DNA from: Gilvirhabdus luticola
GTDB taxonomy: Bacteria > Bacteroidota > Bacteroidia > Flavobacteriales > Flavobacteriaceae
NCBI RefSeq assembly: GCF_032583975.1
Contig: NZ_JAWHTF010000007.1
Strand: one strand, 5' to 3'
DNA length: 64,000 bases
The translations under genes were made by a program, and so were the position numbers. Positions 26,131 through 34,519 of this stretch are shown here, piece after piece (position 1 is the first letter of the stretch; every line of letters begins with the position of its first letter). The notes under the pieces were generated by a model. It was not told where the DNA came from. It saw only the letters and a list, made by a program, of their open reading frames with translations, and searched no databases.

Positions 26131-26213
26131 GTAATTGCACCCATAATAGACGGATTAATATATTTTAAGATTTAAATTATTTTACTTAACTTAATACCTT
26201 AAAAATCAAAACA

Positions 26214-26693
26214 ATGAAAAACACAAAACTTAAAGAGTATAAAAGAAACATAATTACCCTTGTCTTTGTTTTTTTAGCAATTGGCTTGAACGCTCAAAGC
26301 AATGGCCTCTCTGACAAAGAATCTTCTATTGCCACAACTATTGATAACAAAGATTTGAAATGGTTACCTGCTCCAGATTTCTTTCCAGATTGTTCTTTTA
26401 CAATACTTCATGGCGATATATCTAAACCTAATTTAGATTTTTTCTTTAAAATAGAACCTAATACCGAAGTTGTGAATCATACACATAATTCACCTGAACG
26501 TATGATTTTAATTTCAGGAGATTTGGAAGTGCAATACCAAGGAGAAAAACCTATATTATTAAAAGCTGGTTCTTATGCTTATGGTCCTGCAGGAAAACCA
26601 CATAAAGCAAAATGTCTAGATAATGGCCCTTGTGTTTTATTTGTCGCTATGGTCGACCCTTTTGATGCAGTTCCTGTTACAAAAAAAGAATAA
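26214..26693 (+). CDS. Exported cupin-domain protein
   Basis: A 159-residue protein with a signal peptide (IITLVFVFLAIGLNAQ). The cupin core shows NHTHNSPERMILISGDLEVQYQGE (H-x-H...E metal site) and SYAYGPAGKPHKAKC (late His). The D-x-D-rich N-terminus before it (LPAPDFFPDCSFTILHGD) is typical of secreted ChrR-like cupins. Substrate unknown. It is the only gene of cassette C22 (26125-26857), with a 76-base leader. Confidence 0.85.
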   Translation: MKNTKLKEYKRNIITLVFVFLAIGLNAQSNGLSDKESSIATTIDNKDLKWLPAPDFFPDCSFTILHGDISKPNLDFFFKIEPNTEVVNHTHNSPERMILISGDLEVQYQGEKPILLKAGSYAYGPAGKPHKAKCLDNGPCVLFVAMVDPFDAVPVTKKE

Positions 26694-26732
26694 GATAGTT
26701 TGTAAAATCAATATCATTAATAAAGCAACTGC

Positions 26733-26863
26733 TTACAGCAACATATATAATTTATTGCTGGTTCTAGCCTACTGACGAAAATCCTTTCGGATTTTCTATT
26801 CGGCTTGTATTTACTAAATTAGTTGCTGAAGCACGCAACTAACTATCCACAAAATCGTTGTGC
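26733..26863 (+). repeat. attC-like site S22
   Basis: R'' TTACAGCAAC ends at 26742 and right core GTTGTGC starts at 26857. Contains TTTACTAAATTAGTTGCTGA. C22 starts GTTGTAAG; the end CTTACAGCAAC carries two extra bases, like S20. Confidence 0.75.
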
Positions 26864-27022
26864 ATCATATTGACCAGTCCTGAATAAAGGCTACGTAATC
26901 CTAAACATTATGTATAAAAATGACAAAGCGACCAGGCTGTATTCAAAAACTTTTAAAAGATTGAAATAATGTATCAATTCTTCATTGGTAAATAGATCTG
27001 ACCGAAAAATGGAAAAATTGTA

Positions 27023-28813
27023 TTAATTCTCCCCTTGAAATCTATCATAATGTTTTAGCTCACCACTATTAGTTGATTCACCCAAGCCATTAATTATATG
27101 ATTGATGCCTCCGTTTCGTCCAGCGAATGTTGAGATATGTCTGATGTCAATCCCTGTATGGTTCGGTACTTCCATGGCATTTTCTAGTCTAACATTATTT
27201 GATACCGTTGGCTCACCACTAAAAAAACTATAAATACCTAGGCCATACGCTTCATGATTTTGAACATTATTCGCCACCTTATAAGAAGCATAGCCAGGCT
27301 TTCCGTTATCATTCCATACTTCAATGCTGGGTGGGTGATAGGGGATTTCAGATTGATAAAAATAAGTACGACCGTGTTCTCCGTTCCAAAGGGTTTGATA
27401 CCCTTGAAAGTGCTCATTAAACAATCCATATATGGTCACATGATGTCCATTCACAACAAGTCCGTGTTTATTTTGTCCATCCTTCCATCCCGTTCCAACA
27501 CCGTGATCAGCTCTCCATAACCAAAAATGATCGCCAATGACATAATTACTGTTAATCGTCACCGTTGTTTTTGATTGACCAACTACTGCACCTCCAACTC
27601 TGCAATAGATATCATGTAGCGAGATGGGATTATCAGGATAATTAGCCTGAGTATCTTCTGACCCAATTTGAATAAGTGTTGGTGATAGCTCTGGTCCCGC
27701 ATCGACCATAAAACCTGCTAGTTTCACTCCAGAAATATCATTGGTGGCAATTGCAACCTTTCCATATAGGGGAATGAGCGTTGGTAATCCAAGCCCCAGG
27801 ATTACGGTATTGGGTTTTGTTATCGTAAGCGTTTCATTAATCTCGTAGATCCCGGGTGTAAAGAGAATATGCTTGCCATCAGACAGGGCTTGGTTAATAG
27901 AACTCGCGTTATCTTTATCAGGATAGGCAATATGGAATGATGTTATTGGTATGAGTTCACCTTTCTCATCACGATTCACCCAGGAAGGACCAGAACTTTC
28001 CCTACGTAGTACAGGGACAAAAACCGAATAACCTACTGATTCATTATAAGTTAGGAACGGTTTTTCGCGAACTACAGGTGTTTTATCAATTATTGTTGTT
28101 GGTTGATCAGGCCATCGATCATTCGGCGCGCCTTCCACACCAATAAATACTCTATTCCAGTTTCCACCTTCCCACGAACCTATTCTAGAATTTCTTGTCA
28201 TCCACTGTTGTCCAGATGTTAATCCTGCCCGACCTTCAACAATAGAATTTGCAAGTACTCCACCACTTGCCCAACTGCCTTTATCAAAATTAATATCACC
28301 AACAACATGCATTCGTCGGTATGGGGCCGCTTGTGATACCGCCCAGTACATCATTTTGCCATCTTGTGGCACAACTTTGAAATTCTCCGCTCCCCGCCAA
28401 AACATGGTTGTAACCTTATTAGGTACATTATTACTACTGGTCGTAGTGATAGATTGTACCGCTCCGTTGATGGTTACATCTTCGGGATATCTTCCTAAAC
28501 CTATTGCCTGAACATAATAATCAACAGTAACATCTAAATTATAGGTTCCTGGTTTGAATAAAAGTGCATATCGCTCAGAGCCAAATTCGTTATACTTCTG
28601 CTGCTCGTGCAGCGCTTGAAGCACCATCTTAATACTATCCAGATCCATAGAATCGTCAAAAACGAGGACGTTTTTTCCGAATATAGAGGCGTATTGAAAT
28701 GTATCTAGCTCATTATTATCTTTTTTTGAATTGGAGCATGATGTAGTAATACTCAATGACAAAATTGAAGCTAAAGCGATAAAAAGGTAGCTAGAAAAGG
28801 AGATAGAATGCAT
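27023..28813 (-). CDS. Large right-handed beta-helix lipoprotein (GH55/pectate-lyase-like)
   Basis: A 596-residue lipoprotein (signal ending SITTSC). Two beta-helix regions are suggested: one opening FKPGTYNLDVTVDYYVQAIGLGRYPEDVTINGAVQ and a second FTPGIYEINETLTITKPNTVILGLGLPTLIP. This layout recalls GH55/pectate_lyase_3 double helices; homologues are sometimes labelled adenylyl cyclase, which I would not trust. WRADHGVGTGWKDGQNKHGLVVNG is a conserved-looking loop. It is on the strand opposite to the array in cassette C23 (26858-29121), so it probably has its own promoter. Confidence 0.75.
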   Translation of the reverse strand: MHSISFSSYLFIALASILSLSITTSCSNSKKDNNELDTFQYASIFGKNVLVFDDSMDLDSIKMVLQALHEQQKYNEFGSERYALLFKPGTYNLDVTVDYYVQAIGLGRYPEDVTINGAVQSITTTSSNNVPNKVTTMFWRGAENFKVVPQDGKMMYWAVSQAAPYRRMHVVGDINFDKGSWASGGVLANSIVEGRAGLTSGQQWMTRNSRIGSWEGGNWNRVFIGVEGAPNDRWPDQPTTIIDKTPVVREKPFLTYNESVGYSVFVPVLRRESSGPSWVNRDEKGELIPITSFHIAYPDKDNASSINQALSDGKHILFTPGIYEINETLTITKPNTVILGLGLPTLIPLYGKVAIATNDISGVKLAGFMVDAGPELSPTLIQIGSEDTQANYPDNPISLHDIYCRVGGAVVGQSKTTVTINSNYVIGDHFWLWRADHGVGTGWKDGQNKHGLVVNGHHVTIYGLFNEHFQGYQTLWNGEHGRTYFYQSEIPYHPPSIEVWNDNGKPGYASYKVANNVQNHEAYGLGIYSFFSGEPTVSNNVRLENAMEVPNHTGIDIRHISTFAGRNGGINHIINGLGESTNSGELKHYDRFQGEN

Positions 28814-28938
28814 GATAAATTAGATAAAATCTGATTTCAATTATACAAATAAAGCAACAAGAAAACCAATTTTTATTTAAAATACACCTAAATAACAACG
28901 GTAATTTAGACCATGGATTGACCGTTGGAAAGGTCTAA

Positions 28939-29049
28939 ATCGAAAAAACTTATCTTGAAATAATATCAGATTTAGCACACTCTAAAGATGCAGAATATGA
29001 ATTTGCACTGAAAGAAAATCATATCGATTTATCAATGACAAAAAAATAA
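28939..29049 (+). pseudogene. Gene remnant in cassette C23
   Basis: A start-less open stretch reads IEKTYLEIISDLAHSKDAEYEFALKENHIDLSMTKK and stops. The same frame continues upstream across one TAA (28936-28938) as NNGNLDHGLTVGKV. It may be the tail of a decayed gene; too short to classify. Confidence 0.3.
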
Positions 29050-29052
29050 CAA

Positions 29053-29127
29053 AAGCACAACACAGTGTATAATAAATTACTTTGGCTAGTGCTTATCACG
29101 CAACTAACCATACACAAAACGTTAGAG
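29053..29127 (+). repeat. attC-like site S23
   Basis: R'' AAGCACAAC ends at 29061 and right core GTTAGAG starts at 29121. Arms GTGTATAATAAATTAC and CTAACCATACACAA. C23 starts GTTGTGC and ends GCACAAC, complementary over 7 of 7. Confidence 0.85.
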
Positions 29128-29168
29128 CCTAAAATTCGCAACAATTCTTTTCCAAGCACATCGTTTCG

Positions 29169-30314
29169 TTATTCCTTCACATTATGTGGATAATTCTTGT
29201 TGCGATTCTGAAATCGTAGAATATGTTCTTTTACAATTACACCTTTATCAACATTTATAGCATTTTTTATGGTCTTATTTTCATTCCAACTCTCCCGACC
29301 AGAAATAACGGATGGTACATGTACCATTAATGCAGCAGAAATAGATCTTGAAGCACTTTCCCAAAAATAACTTGGTGTATGATCTACTGCATAGTAATCA
29401 ATATTATCTATAGAAATTATTGGGTTTTTAAAAGTGGTAGGTTTTGCAAAATAAAAACCCATGCCTTCATCACAACTCACATCTATAATTAGTGAACCAG
29501 GTTTAAGCTTTGTTTTTTCATCCTCTTTAACATAATCAATTGGATCATCTGTATCCTGATATGTACCATTAATTATGATTTCAGATTCACTTATTAAATC
29601 TAATAATGATTGTTCAGATCCATCGTGTTCAACGACAATTAAGCGTGGTTCGTTCTCGTTTCCTTTTTTAATTCGCACATAATGTACATTTAGAACTTCT
29701 TCCCTTACTTCATGATCTGGTCTTTGAATACAAATTGTGATATCTCTAAAACCATGTGCCTTTAAGGCGTAAATAGCACCTCTACTTACAGCACCAAAAC
29801 TAAATATAATTACCTTCCGCTGATTTCCATAATGACCATCTATTCCCTTTAATTGCAATGCATGTATAACTGCACTATATCCAGCCATTTCATTGTTTTT
29901 ATAAAATGTATGTCTTCCTTTTTGTCCGCTAGGAGTCCACACATACATATCTTCAAAAGCAACTAAAGTTAATTTTTTATCTATAGCTATTTGTGTAACT
30001 TGCGTGTTTTGAGCACAATGCGGATAACCCCAAATAATACCACCCTCTTTTAGTTCTTTAAAATCTGATAAAATAGGTTTGGCAATTATAGCACAACCTA
30101 TGTCTGCTAAAATTTCACCTCTTGAAGCAATTCCTCCAGTTAAGGCGCTGATATCTTCGTCTTTTATATTGAAAGGGTTTCCGTAACCTTCTTCAAAAAT
30201 AAGTTGTCTTCGAATATAGTCAGGAAGTCTATTTAAATGTTCTGGATGAATAGGTACTCGCCTTTCATCTTCTTTCTTTGAAGTACCAATTACTCCCATC
30301 TTTAAAAAAGTCAT
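29169..30314 (-). CDS. Alanine dehydrogenase/PNT-family oxidoreductase (CEOS-like)
   Basis: A 381-residue cytosolic protein beginning MTFLKMGVIGTSKKEDERRVPIHPEH, the N-terminal signature of alanine dehydrogenase/PNT proteins and especially N5-(carboxyethyl)ornithine synthase-like enzymes. KVIIFSFGAVSRGAIYALKAHGFRDITICIQR is a Rossmann-like nucleotide-binding segment, and IIDVSCDEGMGFYFAKPTTF lies further on. The specific amino-acid substrate is inferred only. It is on the minus strand in cassette C24 (29122-30757). An alternative start is Met6. Confidence 0.75.
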   Translation of the reverse strand: MTFLKMGVIGTSKKEDERRVPIHPEHLNRLPDYIRRQLIFEEGYGNPFNIKDEDISALTGGIASRGEILADIGCAIIAKPILSDFKELKEGGIIWGYPHCAQNTQVTQIAIDKKLTLVAFEDMYVWTPSGQKGRHTFYKNNEMAGYSAVIHALQLKGIDGHYGNQRKVIIFSFGAVSRGAIYALKAHGFRDITICIQRPDHEVREEVLNVHYVRIKKGNENEPRLIVVEHDGSEQSLLDLISESEIIINGTYQDTDDPIDYVKEDEKTKLKPGSLIIDVSCDEGMGFYFAKPTTFKNPIISIDNIDYYAVDHTPSYFWESASRSISAALMVHVPSVISGRESWNENKTIKNAINVDKGVIVKEHILRFQNRNKNYPHNVKE

Positions 30315-30632
30315 ATATTTTTAAATTAACACGAATTGCAGAGTAATGACATGAGCAAAGCGTAATATTAAAATTACTATTAGATAGTTACTTACTAGCA
30401 ATCAGGCATTAAGTTGGTCACTAGAGTTTCATTAATCAAAATAAAGACTTAAAGTAAAAAGCCTATGGAATTCGCTGAAGTAGTACAAAGAGATTTAATA
30501 TCAACAGACAAATAACACCATGTCAAAGATACCTTGAAATAAATGATTATAAGGATAATACCAAACTAATATCTTGAAACGTCTTAAACCGAAATATTAT
30601 GCTTTAAAATTAAAATACCAAAATAATAACTA
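30315..30632. other. Gene-free segment of cassette C24
   Basis: About 318 AT-rich bases upstream of the minus-strand dehydrogenase gene. Only fragments of open frames are visible, e.g. MEFAEVVQRDLISTDK from 30463. C24's two ends are not complementary, so this could be the remains of a second, fused cassette. Confidence 0.35.
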
Positions 30633-30763
30633 TTGCCAACAACGTGTATAATTAATTACTACGGAATTTCCTCGTAGGAAATTCACTTGAATTAATTAAC
30701 TTACCGATCCGTCGGAAAATCTTAACTGATTTTCCGCAACTAGCCATACACAAACCGTTGTGT
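30633..30763 (+). repeat. attC-like site S24
   Basis: R'' TTGCCAAC ends at 30640 and right core GTTGTGT starts at 30757. Arms GTGTATAATTAATTAC and ACTAGCCATACACAA; inner GGAATTTCC/GGAAATTC hairpin. The start of C24 (GTTAGAGCC) is not complementary to this end. Confidence 0.85.
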
Positions 30764-30834
30764 GTAATTTAAGAAAACTTAGAATAAAGAATAATCTCAA
30801 AAGAAAAAATCACTGATTCTCTAAGTTAATGATT

Positions 30835-31689
30835 CTATTTATGTTGAGGTTTATCACTGTAATTGGACTTAAGATGTAAATCCATTTGAGGAAACGCAAT
30901 TATAATATTATTTTCAATAAAATTTTTATTAATTCTCCTCCGAATATCACTTTTTATTTTTCCTATTCTAAAAATATTTGCACTAAAGAATAAAAGTTGA
31001 AAATCTAATGACGAAGCACCAAATCCTAACAATCGAGCCTCAATTAATTTTCTGTCATGGAATTCGGAATGTTCAAATGTACTTTCTTCTAACACTTTAA
31101 TAACAACATCTACATCACTTCCATAAGCTACACCAACATGAATTTTAAAACGGGTTTGATGAGATTGATGACTCCAATTAATCACCTTACTTGTGGTTAT
31201 CAAAGAATTTGGAATGATTATAGAAATATCATCTCTGTTCATGGCTTTGGAAGTCCTTAAACCTATACTTTCTATTATCACAACATCTCCATCAATTTCC
31301 AACACATCTCCTACTTCAATAGATCTTTCTGAAAGTAAGATGATGCCAGAAATTACGTCGTTAAACGTTTGCTGCAGTCCTAGACCAATACCAACCAATA
31401 ATGCGGCAGAACCTGCCAATAATAAAGTAACCTTAACACCAATGGATTCTAGTACTAATGCAATGGCTATTATCCAAACCACATATTTAATAAATTTTAA
31501 TAAGGCATAAGAACTTCCAGCATCTATTTTACTAAATATATTTTTATGAAAAAATGCTTTTTTAATAATCCACAATATTCCTTTAGTAACGATTATGATG
31601 ATTAAAATACTAGCTAATTGAGAAATTTTTAGCGTATAAGTCCCTAAAGTGAAGATTTCAGTTTCTAAAATTTGATTTAATGTTTCCAT
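30835..31689 (-). CDS. MscS-family mechanosensitive channel
   Basis: A 284-residue inner-membrane protein. Two or three N-terminal transmembrane helices are followed by the pore-lining glycine/alanine-rich TM3 (LLLAGSAALLVGIGLGLQQTFNDVISGIILLSERSIEVGDVLEIDG), the hallmark of MscS. A beta domain (IPNSLITTSKVINWS) and a C-terminal alpha/beta domain ending HLKS follow. It releases solutes on osmotic downshock in characterised relatives. It is in the last unit, C25 (30758-~31850), on the minus strand between S24 and the broken site S25, so it could be cassette cargo or a resident gene. Confidence 0.9.
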   Translation of the reverse strand: METLNQILETEIFTLGTYTLKISQLASILIIIIVTKGILWIIKKAFFHKNIFSKIDAGSSYALLKFIKYVVWIIAIALVLESIGVKVTLLLAGSAALLVGIGLGLQQTFNDVISGIILLSERSIEVGDVLEIDGDVVIIESIGLRTSKAMNRDDISIIIPNSLITTSKVINWSHQSHQTRFKIHVGVAYGSDVDVVIKVLEESTFEHSEFHDRKLIEARLLGFGASSLDFQLLFFSANIFRIGKIKSDIRRRINKNFIENNIIIAFPQMDLHLKSNYSDKPQHK

Positions 31690-31821
31690 TTTAATTTATA
31701 ATTAGCCAATCTATTTATCAGATTTAGTGCTTTGTTATAAGGTAGTTTAAATAATATATCTTTATTACGATTTCCAACTATTTTTACAAAATTAACACGA
31801 GACACCTGTAAAATAGTACTA

Positions 31822-31849
31822 TAGATAACAACGTGTATAATTAATTGCT
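31822..31849 (+). repeat. Truncated terminal attC-like half-site S25
   Basis: TAGATAACAACGTGTATAAT followed by TAATTGCTCG matches the left half (R''-L'') of the array sites. No right arm or GTT(A/G) core with ATACACA precedes the mnmE stop at 31895. It probably marks the decayed distal end of the array. Confidence 0.75.
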
Positions 31850-31894
31850 CGATAATGATTTAGTACGTTTTCGTTATTCTTTTAATAATGGTGG

Positions 31895-33283
31895 TTACTT
31901 TCCGATACAGAAGTTGGCAAAGATGTTGCCTAATAAATCATCATTTGTTATTTCTCCTGTAATCTCACCAAAGTGGTATAAAGCTTGTCTTATATCTATG
32001 GCCAATAAGTCTCCAGACAATCCAGATTCGAGTCCATGCTTTACTTTCTGTATTTCTTCAAAAGCCTTAAGCAAAGCATCATAATGGCGTGCATTGGTGA
32101 CAATGGTTTCGTTATTACGTAAAGCTCCAGTATTAATTAAATTAAGTAGTGAATCTGTCAGCTCATCTACTCCAATACCTGTTTTAGCAGAAAGCAATTT
32201 CACCTCTGGAATAGTGGCCTGTAAAGTTTTCAATTGCATATTATCCAATTGATCAATCTTGTTAGAAAGAATGAATAATGGTTTTTGAGGATATTTATTT
32301 TTAATCTTCCCTATTTCTAGTAAAACATCATCCAAAAGGTCAATACTTTTTGAAGCATCAAACAAATAGATGACGACTTGTGACTGGTCAATCTTTTCAA
32401 AGGTTTTTTTAATGCCAATGCTTTCTACAACATCTTTGGTTTCTCTAATACCTGCAGTATCTATAAACCGAAAGCCAATGCCTCCTATAGAGATTTCATC
32501 TTCTATAGTATCACGAGTCGTTCCTGCAATTTCAGAAACGATAGCACGTTCTTCATTCAACAGAGCATTAAGCAACGTAGATTTACCAACATTAGGCTCG
32601 CCTACAATCGCAACTGGAATACCATTTTTAATAACATTACCAACTGCAAACGAATCAATTAGACGTTTTAAGACAAAGCTTATTCTTTCAATTAAATCTT
32701 TAAACGCCTTTCTGTCAGCAAACTCAACATCTTCTTCAGCAAAATCTAGTTCCAATTCAATTAAAGACGCAAAATTTAAAAGTTCTTCACGAAGTTTTGC
32801 GATTTCTGACGAAAATCCACCACGCATTTGTTGCATGGCTATTTGGTGTGATGCTTCATTGTCACTCGAAATTAAATCGGCTACAGCTTCAGCTTGGCTT
32901 AAATCTAACTTTCCGTTTAAAAAAGCACGTAATGTAAACTCGCCTGCAGTAGCCATTCGGCAACCATTTCGGAGAAATAACTGAATGATTTCCTGTTGAA
33001 TATAAGGTGAACCATGAGATGATACTTCTACAACATTCTCTCCAGTATAAGAATTTGGAGTTTTAAATACAGATACCAGAACCTCATCTATAGTTCTATC
33101 ATTATCAATAATATGTCCTAAATGTATAGTATGGGTTTTCTGTTTGTTTAAATCTTTACCACTAACAGATTTAAATGAACGTGAACATATATGAATAGCA
33201 TCTTTACCAGATATTCTCACAACAGCAATAGCACCTGCTCCAGAAGGCGTAGCTAAAGCTATAATTGTGTCGTCATGAGTCAT
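31895..33283 (-). CDS. mnmE: tRNA modification GTPase MnmE
   Basis: 462 residues, the usual length. The N-terminal tetrahydrofolate-binding domain opens MTHDDTIIALATPSGAGAIAVVRISG. The G domain has the P-loop GEPNVGKS (228-235), IAGTTRDTIEDE and DTAGIRE, and SNKID is the base-recognition motif. The C-terminal FCIGK keeps the catalytic cysteine. With MnmG it installs the cmnm5 group at U34 of certain tRNAs. It is the first core gene to the right of the cassette array, so its 3' end is the array boundary. Confidence 0.97.
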   Translation of the reverse strand: MTHDDTIIALATPSGAGAIAVVRISGKDAIHICSRSFKSVSGKDLNKQKTHTIHLGHIIDNDRTIDEVLVSVFKTPNSYTGENVVEVSSHGSPYIQQEIIQLFLRNGCRMATAGEFTLRAFLNGKLDLSQAEAVADLISSDNEASHQIAMQQMRGGFSSEIAKLREELLNFASLIELELDFAEEDVEFADRKAFKDLIERISFVLKRLIDSFAVGNVIKNGIPVAIVGEPNVGKSTLLNALLNEERAIVSEIAGTTRDTIEDEISIGGIGFRFIDTAGIRETKDVVESIGIKKTFEKIDQSQVVIYLFDASKSIDLLDDVLLEIGKIKNKYPQKPLFILSNKIDQLDNMQLKTLQATIPEVKLLSAKTGIGVDELTDSLLNLINTGALRNNETIVTNARHYDALLKAFEEIQKVKHGLESGLSGDLLAIDIRQALYHFGEITGEITNDDLLGNIFANFCIGK

Positions 33284-33287
33284 GACG

Positions 33288-33295
33288 CAAATGTA
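33288..33295 (-). promoter_or_regulatory. Putative -7 element of mnmE
   Basis: Minus strand reads TACATTTG, matching the Bacteroidota TAnnTTTG element, very close to the mnmE start. No clear -33 TTTG is seen. Confidence 0.4.
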
Positions 33296-33367
33296 GTAAA
33301 TTGTGTAATCTTTTTTGTCCTTAAAATCTTTAGCAAATTCTTCACATCTTTTATTTATAATAACTCT

Positions 33368-33375
33368 TATATTTG
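33368..33375 (+). promoter_or_regulatory. Putative -7 element of the thioredoxin-fold lipoprotein gene
   Basis: TATATTTG matches TAnnTTTG and lies 24 bases before the ATG at 33400. It overlaps an alternative TTG start, which supports the ATG choice. Confidence 0.45.
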
Positions 33376-33399
33376 CAACCGAATAAAAACAATCTCATA

Positions 33400-34518
33400 A
33401 TGTTAAAGAAAATTATTTTAGTCTGTTTTGCTATACTAGCGATATCATGTAATAAAGAAAAAAATTACACAATTTCTGCATCACTTGAAGGTGTTGAAGA
33501 TGGAAGACAAGTATTATTAAATATTGTTGATGAAAACAAATTAACTGCAATAGATACTACTACTGTACTTAACAATGCATTTACTTTTACCGGAACGGTT
33601 GAAACTCCAGATGTTTATTTTATATCTATAGATCAAATAAGAAATAACTTTCCATTTATTCTTGAGAATGACAAGATCAGTCTGACTATGTATAAAGACA
33701 GTATTAATGCTTCTGTAATTGAAGGCACTAAAGAAAATGATCTGTTGCAAGAATACTCTAAAAAAGTAAATTCCATTGGTAAAGAAATTATGGAATTGAG
33801 AAAAGAAAATGTAGAAGCCCAAAAAGCCAATGATACAGCTTGGATGAATTCTTTAAAAGGAGAATATGAAGCATTAGTAAAAAAAGGTGAAGAATTTGAC
33901 ACACAGTTTATAAAAGACAACAACTCTTCGTTAATGGGACTATTTATTCTGGAGCGTAAGGTAAGAGGAAAAGATATTAACGCCAATGAGCTAAAAGAAC
34001 TTTTTGATAGTTTTCCTGAAGATTTAAAACAGGGTCGTGCAGGGAAAAATATTTCAGAAGTTTTAGATTCAGCTTTGGCAACAGCTATTGGTAGTATTGC
34101 ACCAGATTTTACTGGTCCAACACCAGAAGGTGAAATGTTATCGTTAAAAGACGTAAAAGGCAAAATAAGAATATTGGATTTTTGGGCTGAATGGTGCAGG
34201 CCTTGTAGAATGGAAAACCCCAATTTGGTAAACATTTATAACAAATACCAAGATAAAGGTTTAAACATTATTAGTGTTTCTTTAGATGGTAACGGAAGAC
34301 AGCAAGATCCAAAGGCATCTTGGTTACAGGCCATTGAAGATGATAATTTAACTTGGCATCATGTTTCAAATTTGAAATATTTTCAAGATCCTATTGCAAA
34401 AGCATACAATATAAGTTCAATTCCTGCTACCTTTATATTGGATGAAGAGGGCAAGATTATAGCCAAAAATTTAAGAGGTCAAGCACTTCACGATAAAATA
34501 GCCGAATTACTTAACTAA
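33400..34518 (+). CDS. Thioredoxin-fold lipoprotein (DUF4369 plus TlpA-like)
   Basis: From the ATG at 33400 the product is 372 residues with lipobox AISC (Cys17). The N-terminal ~110 residues match the DUF4369 sandwich (YTISASLEGVEDGRQVLLNIVDE). A helical linker follows, then a C-terminal TlpA/AhpC-type thioredoxin domain with WCRPC (Cys266-Cys269) and cis-proline SIPATF. Such proteins act as periplasmic membrane-bound thiol-disulfide reductases. Convergent with the rhomboid gene and separated by a terminator hairpin. A TTG at 33373 is a less likely start. Confidence 0.9.
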   Translation: MLKKIILVCFAILAISCNKEKNYTISASLEGVEDGRQVLLNIVDENKLTAIDTTTVLNNAFTFTGTVETPDVYFISIDQIRNNFPFILENDKISLTMYKDSINASVIEGTKENDLLQEYSKKVNSIGKEIMELRKENVEAQKANDTAWMNSLKGEYEALVKKGEEFDTQFIKDNNSSLMGLFILERKVRGKDINANELKELFDSFPEDLKQGRAGKNISEVLDSALATAIGSIAPDFTGPTPEGEMLSLKDVKGKIRILDFWAEWCRPCRMENPNLVNIYNKYQDKGLNIISVSLDGNGRQQDPKASWLQAIEDDNLTWHHVSNLKYFQDPIAKAYNISSIPATFILDEEGKIIAKNLRGQALHDKIAELLN

Positions 34519-34519
34519 T

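Larger units (their letters stand above)
28..31850 (+). mobile_element. Integron-like cassette array (25 units, no integrase in window)
   Basis: Seen: 26 related sites (S0-S25) separate 25 units. Each complete site has an AAC-ending core, a stem with GTGTAT/ATACAC-like arms, and a GTT(A/G) core. Cassette starts and ends are mutually complementary over 7-13 bases in most units. Known: this is the layout of integron attC cassettes, where the ORF lies 5' of R''-L''-L'-R'. Inferred: the recombinase and attI lie left of position 1 and the distal end is next to mnmE. The four bases after GTT do not follow the classical RRRY consensus; only the first is consistently a purine (25 of 25 complete sites). 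The core region starts at 31895. Confidence 0.85.

Noticed and set aside
27023..28813. Adenylyl cyclase
   Set aside because: A label seen on homologues, but the sequence shows beta-helix repeats and no cyclase motifs.
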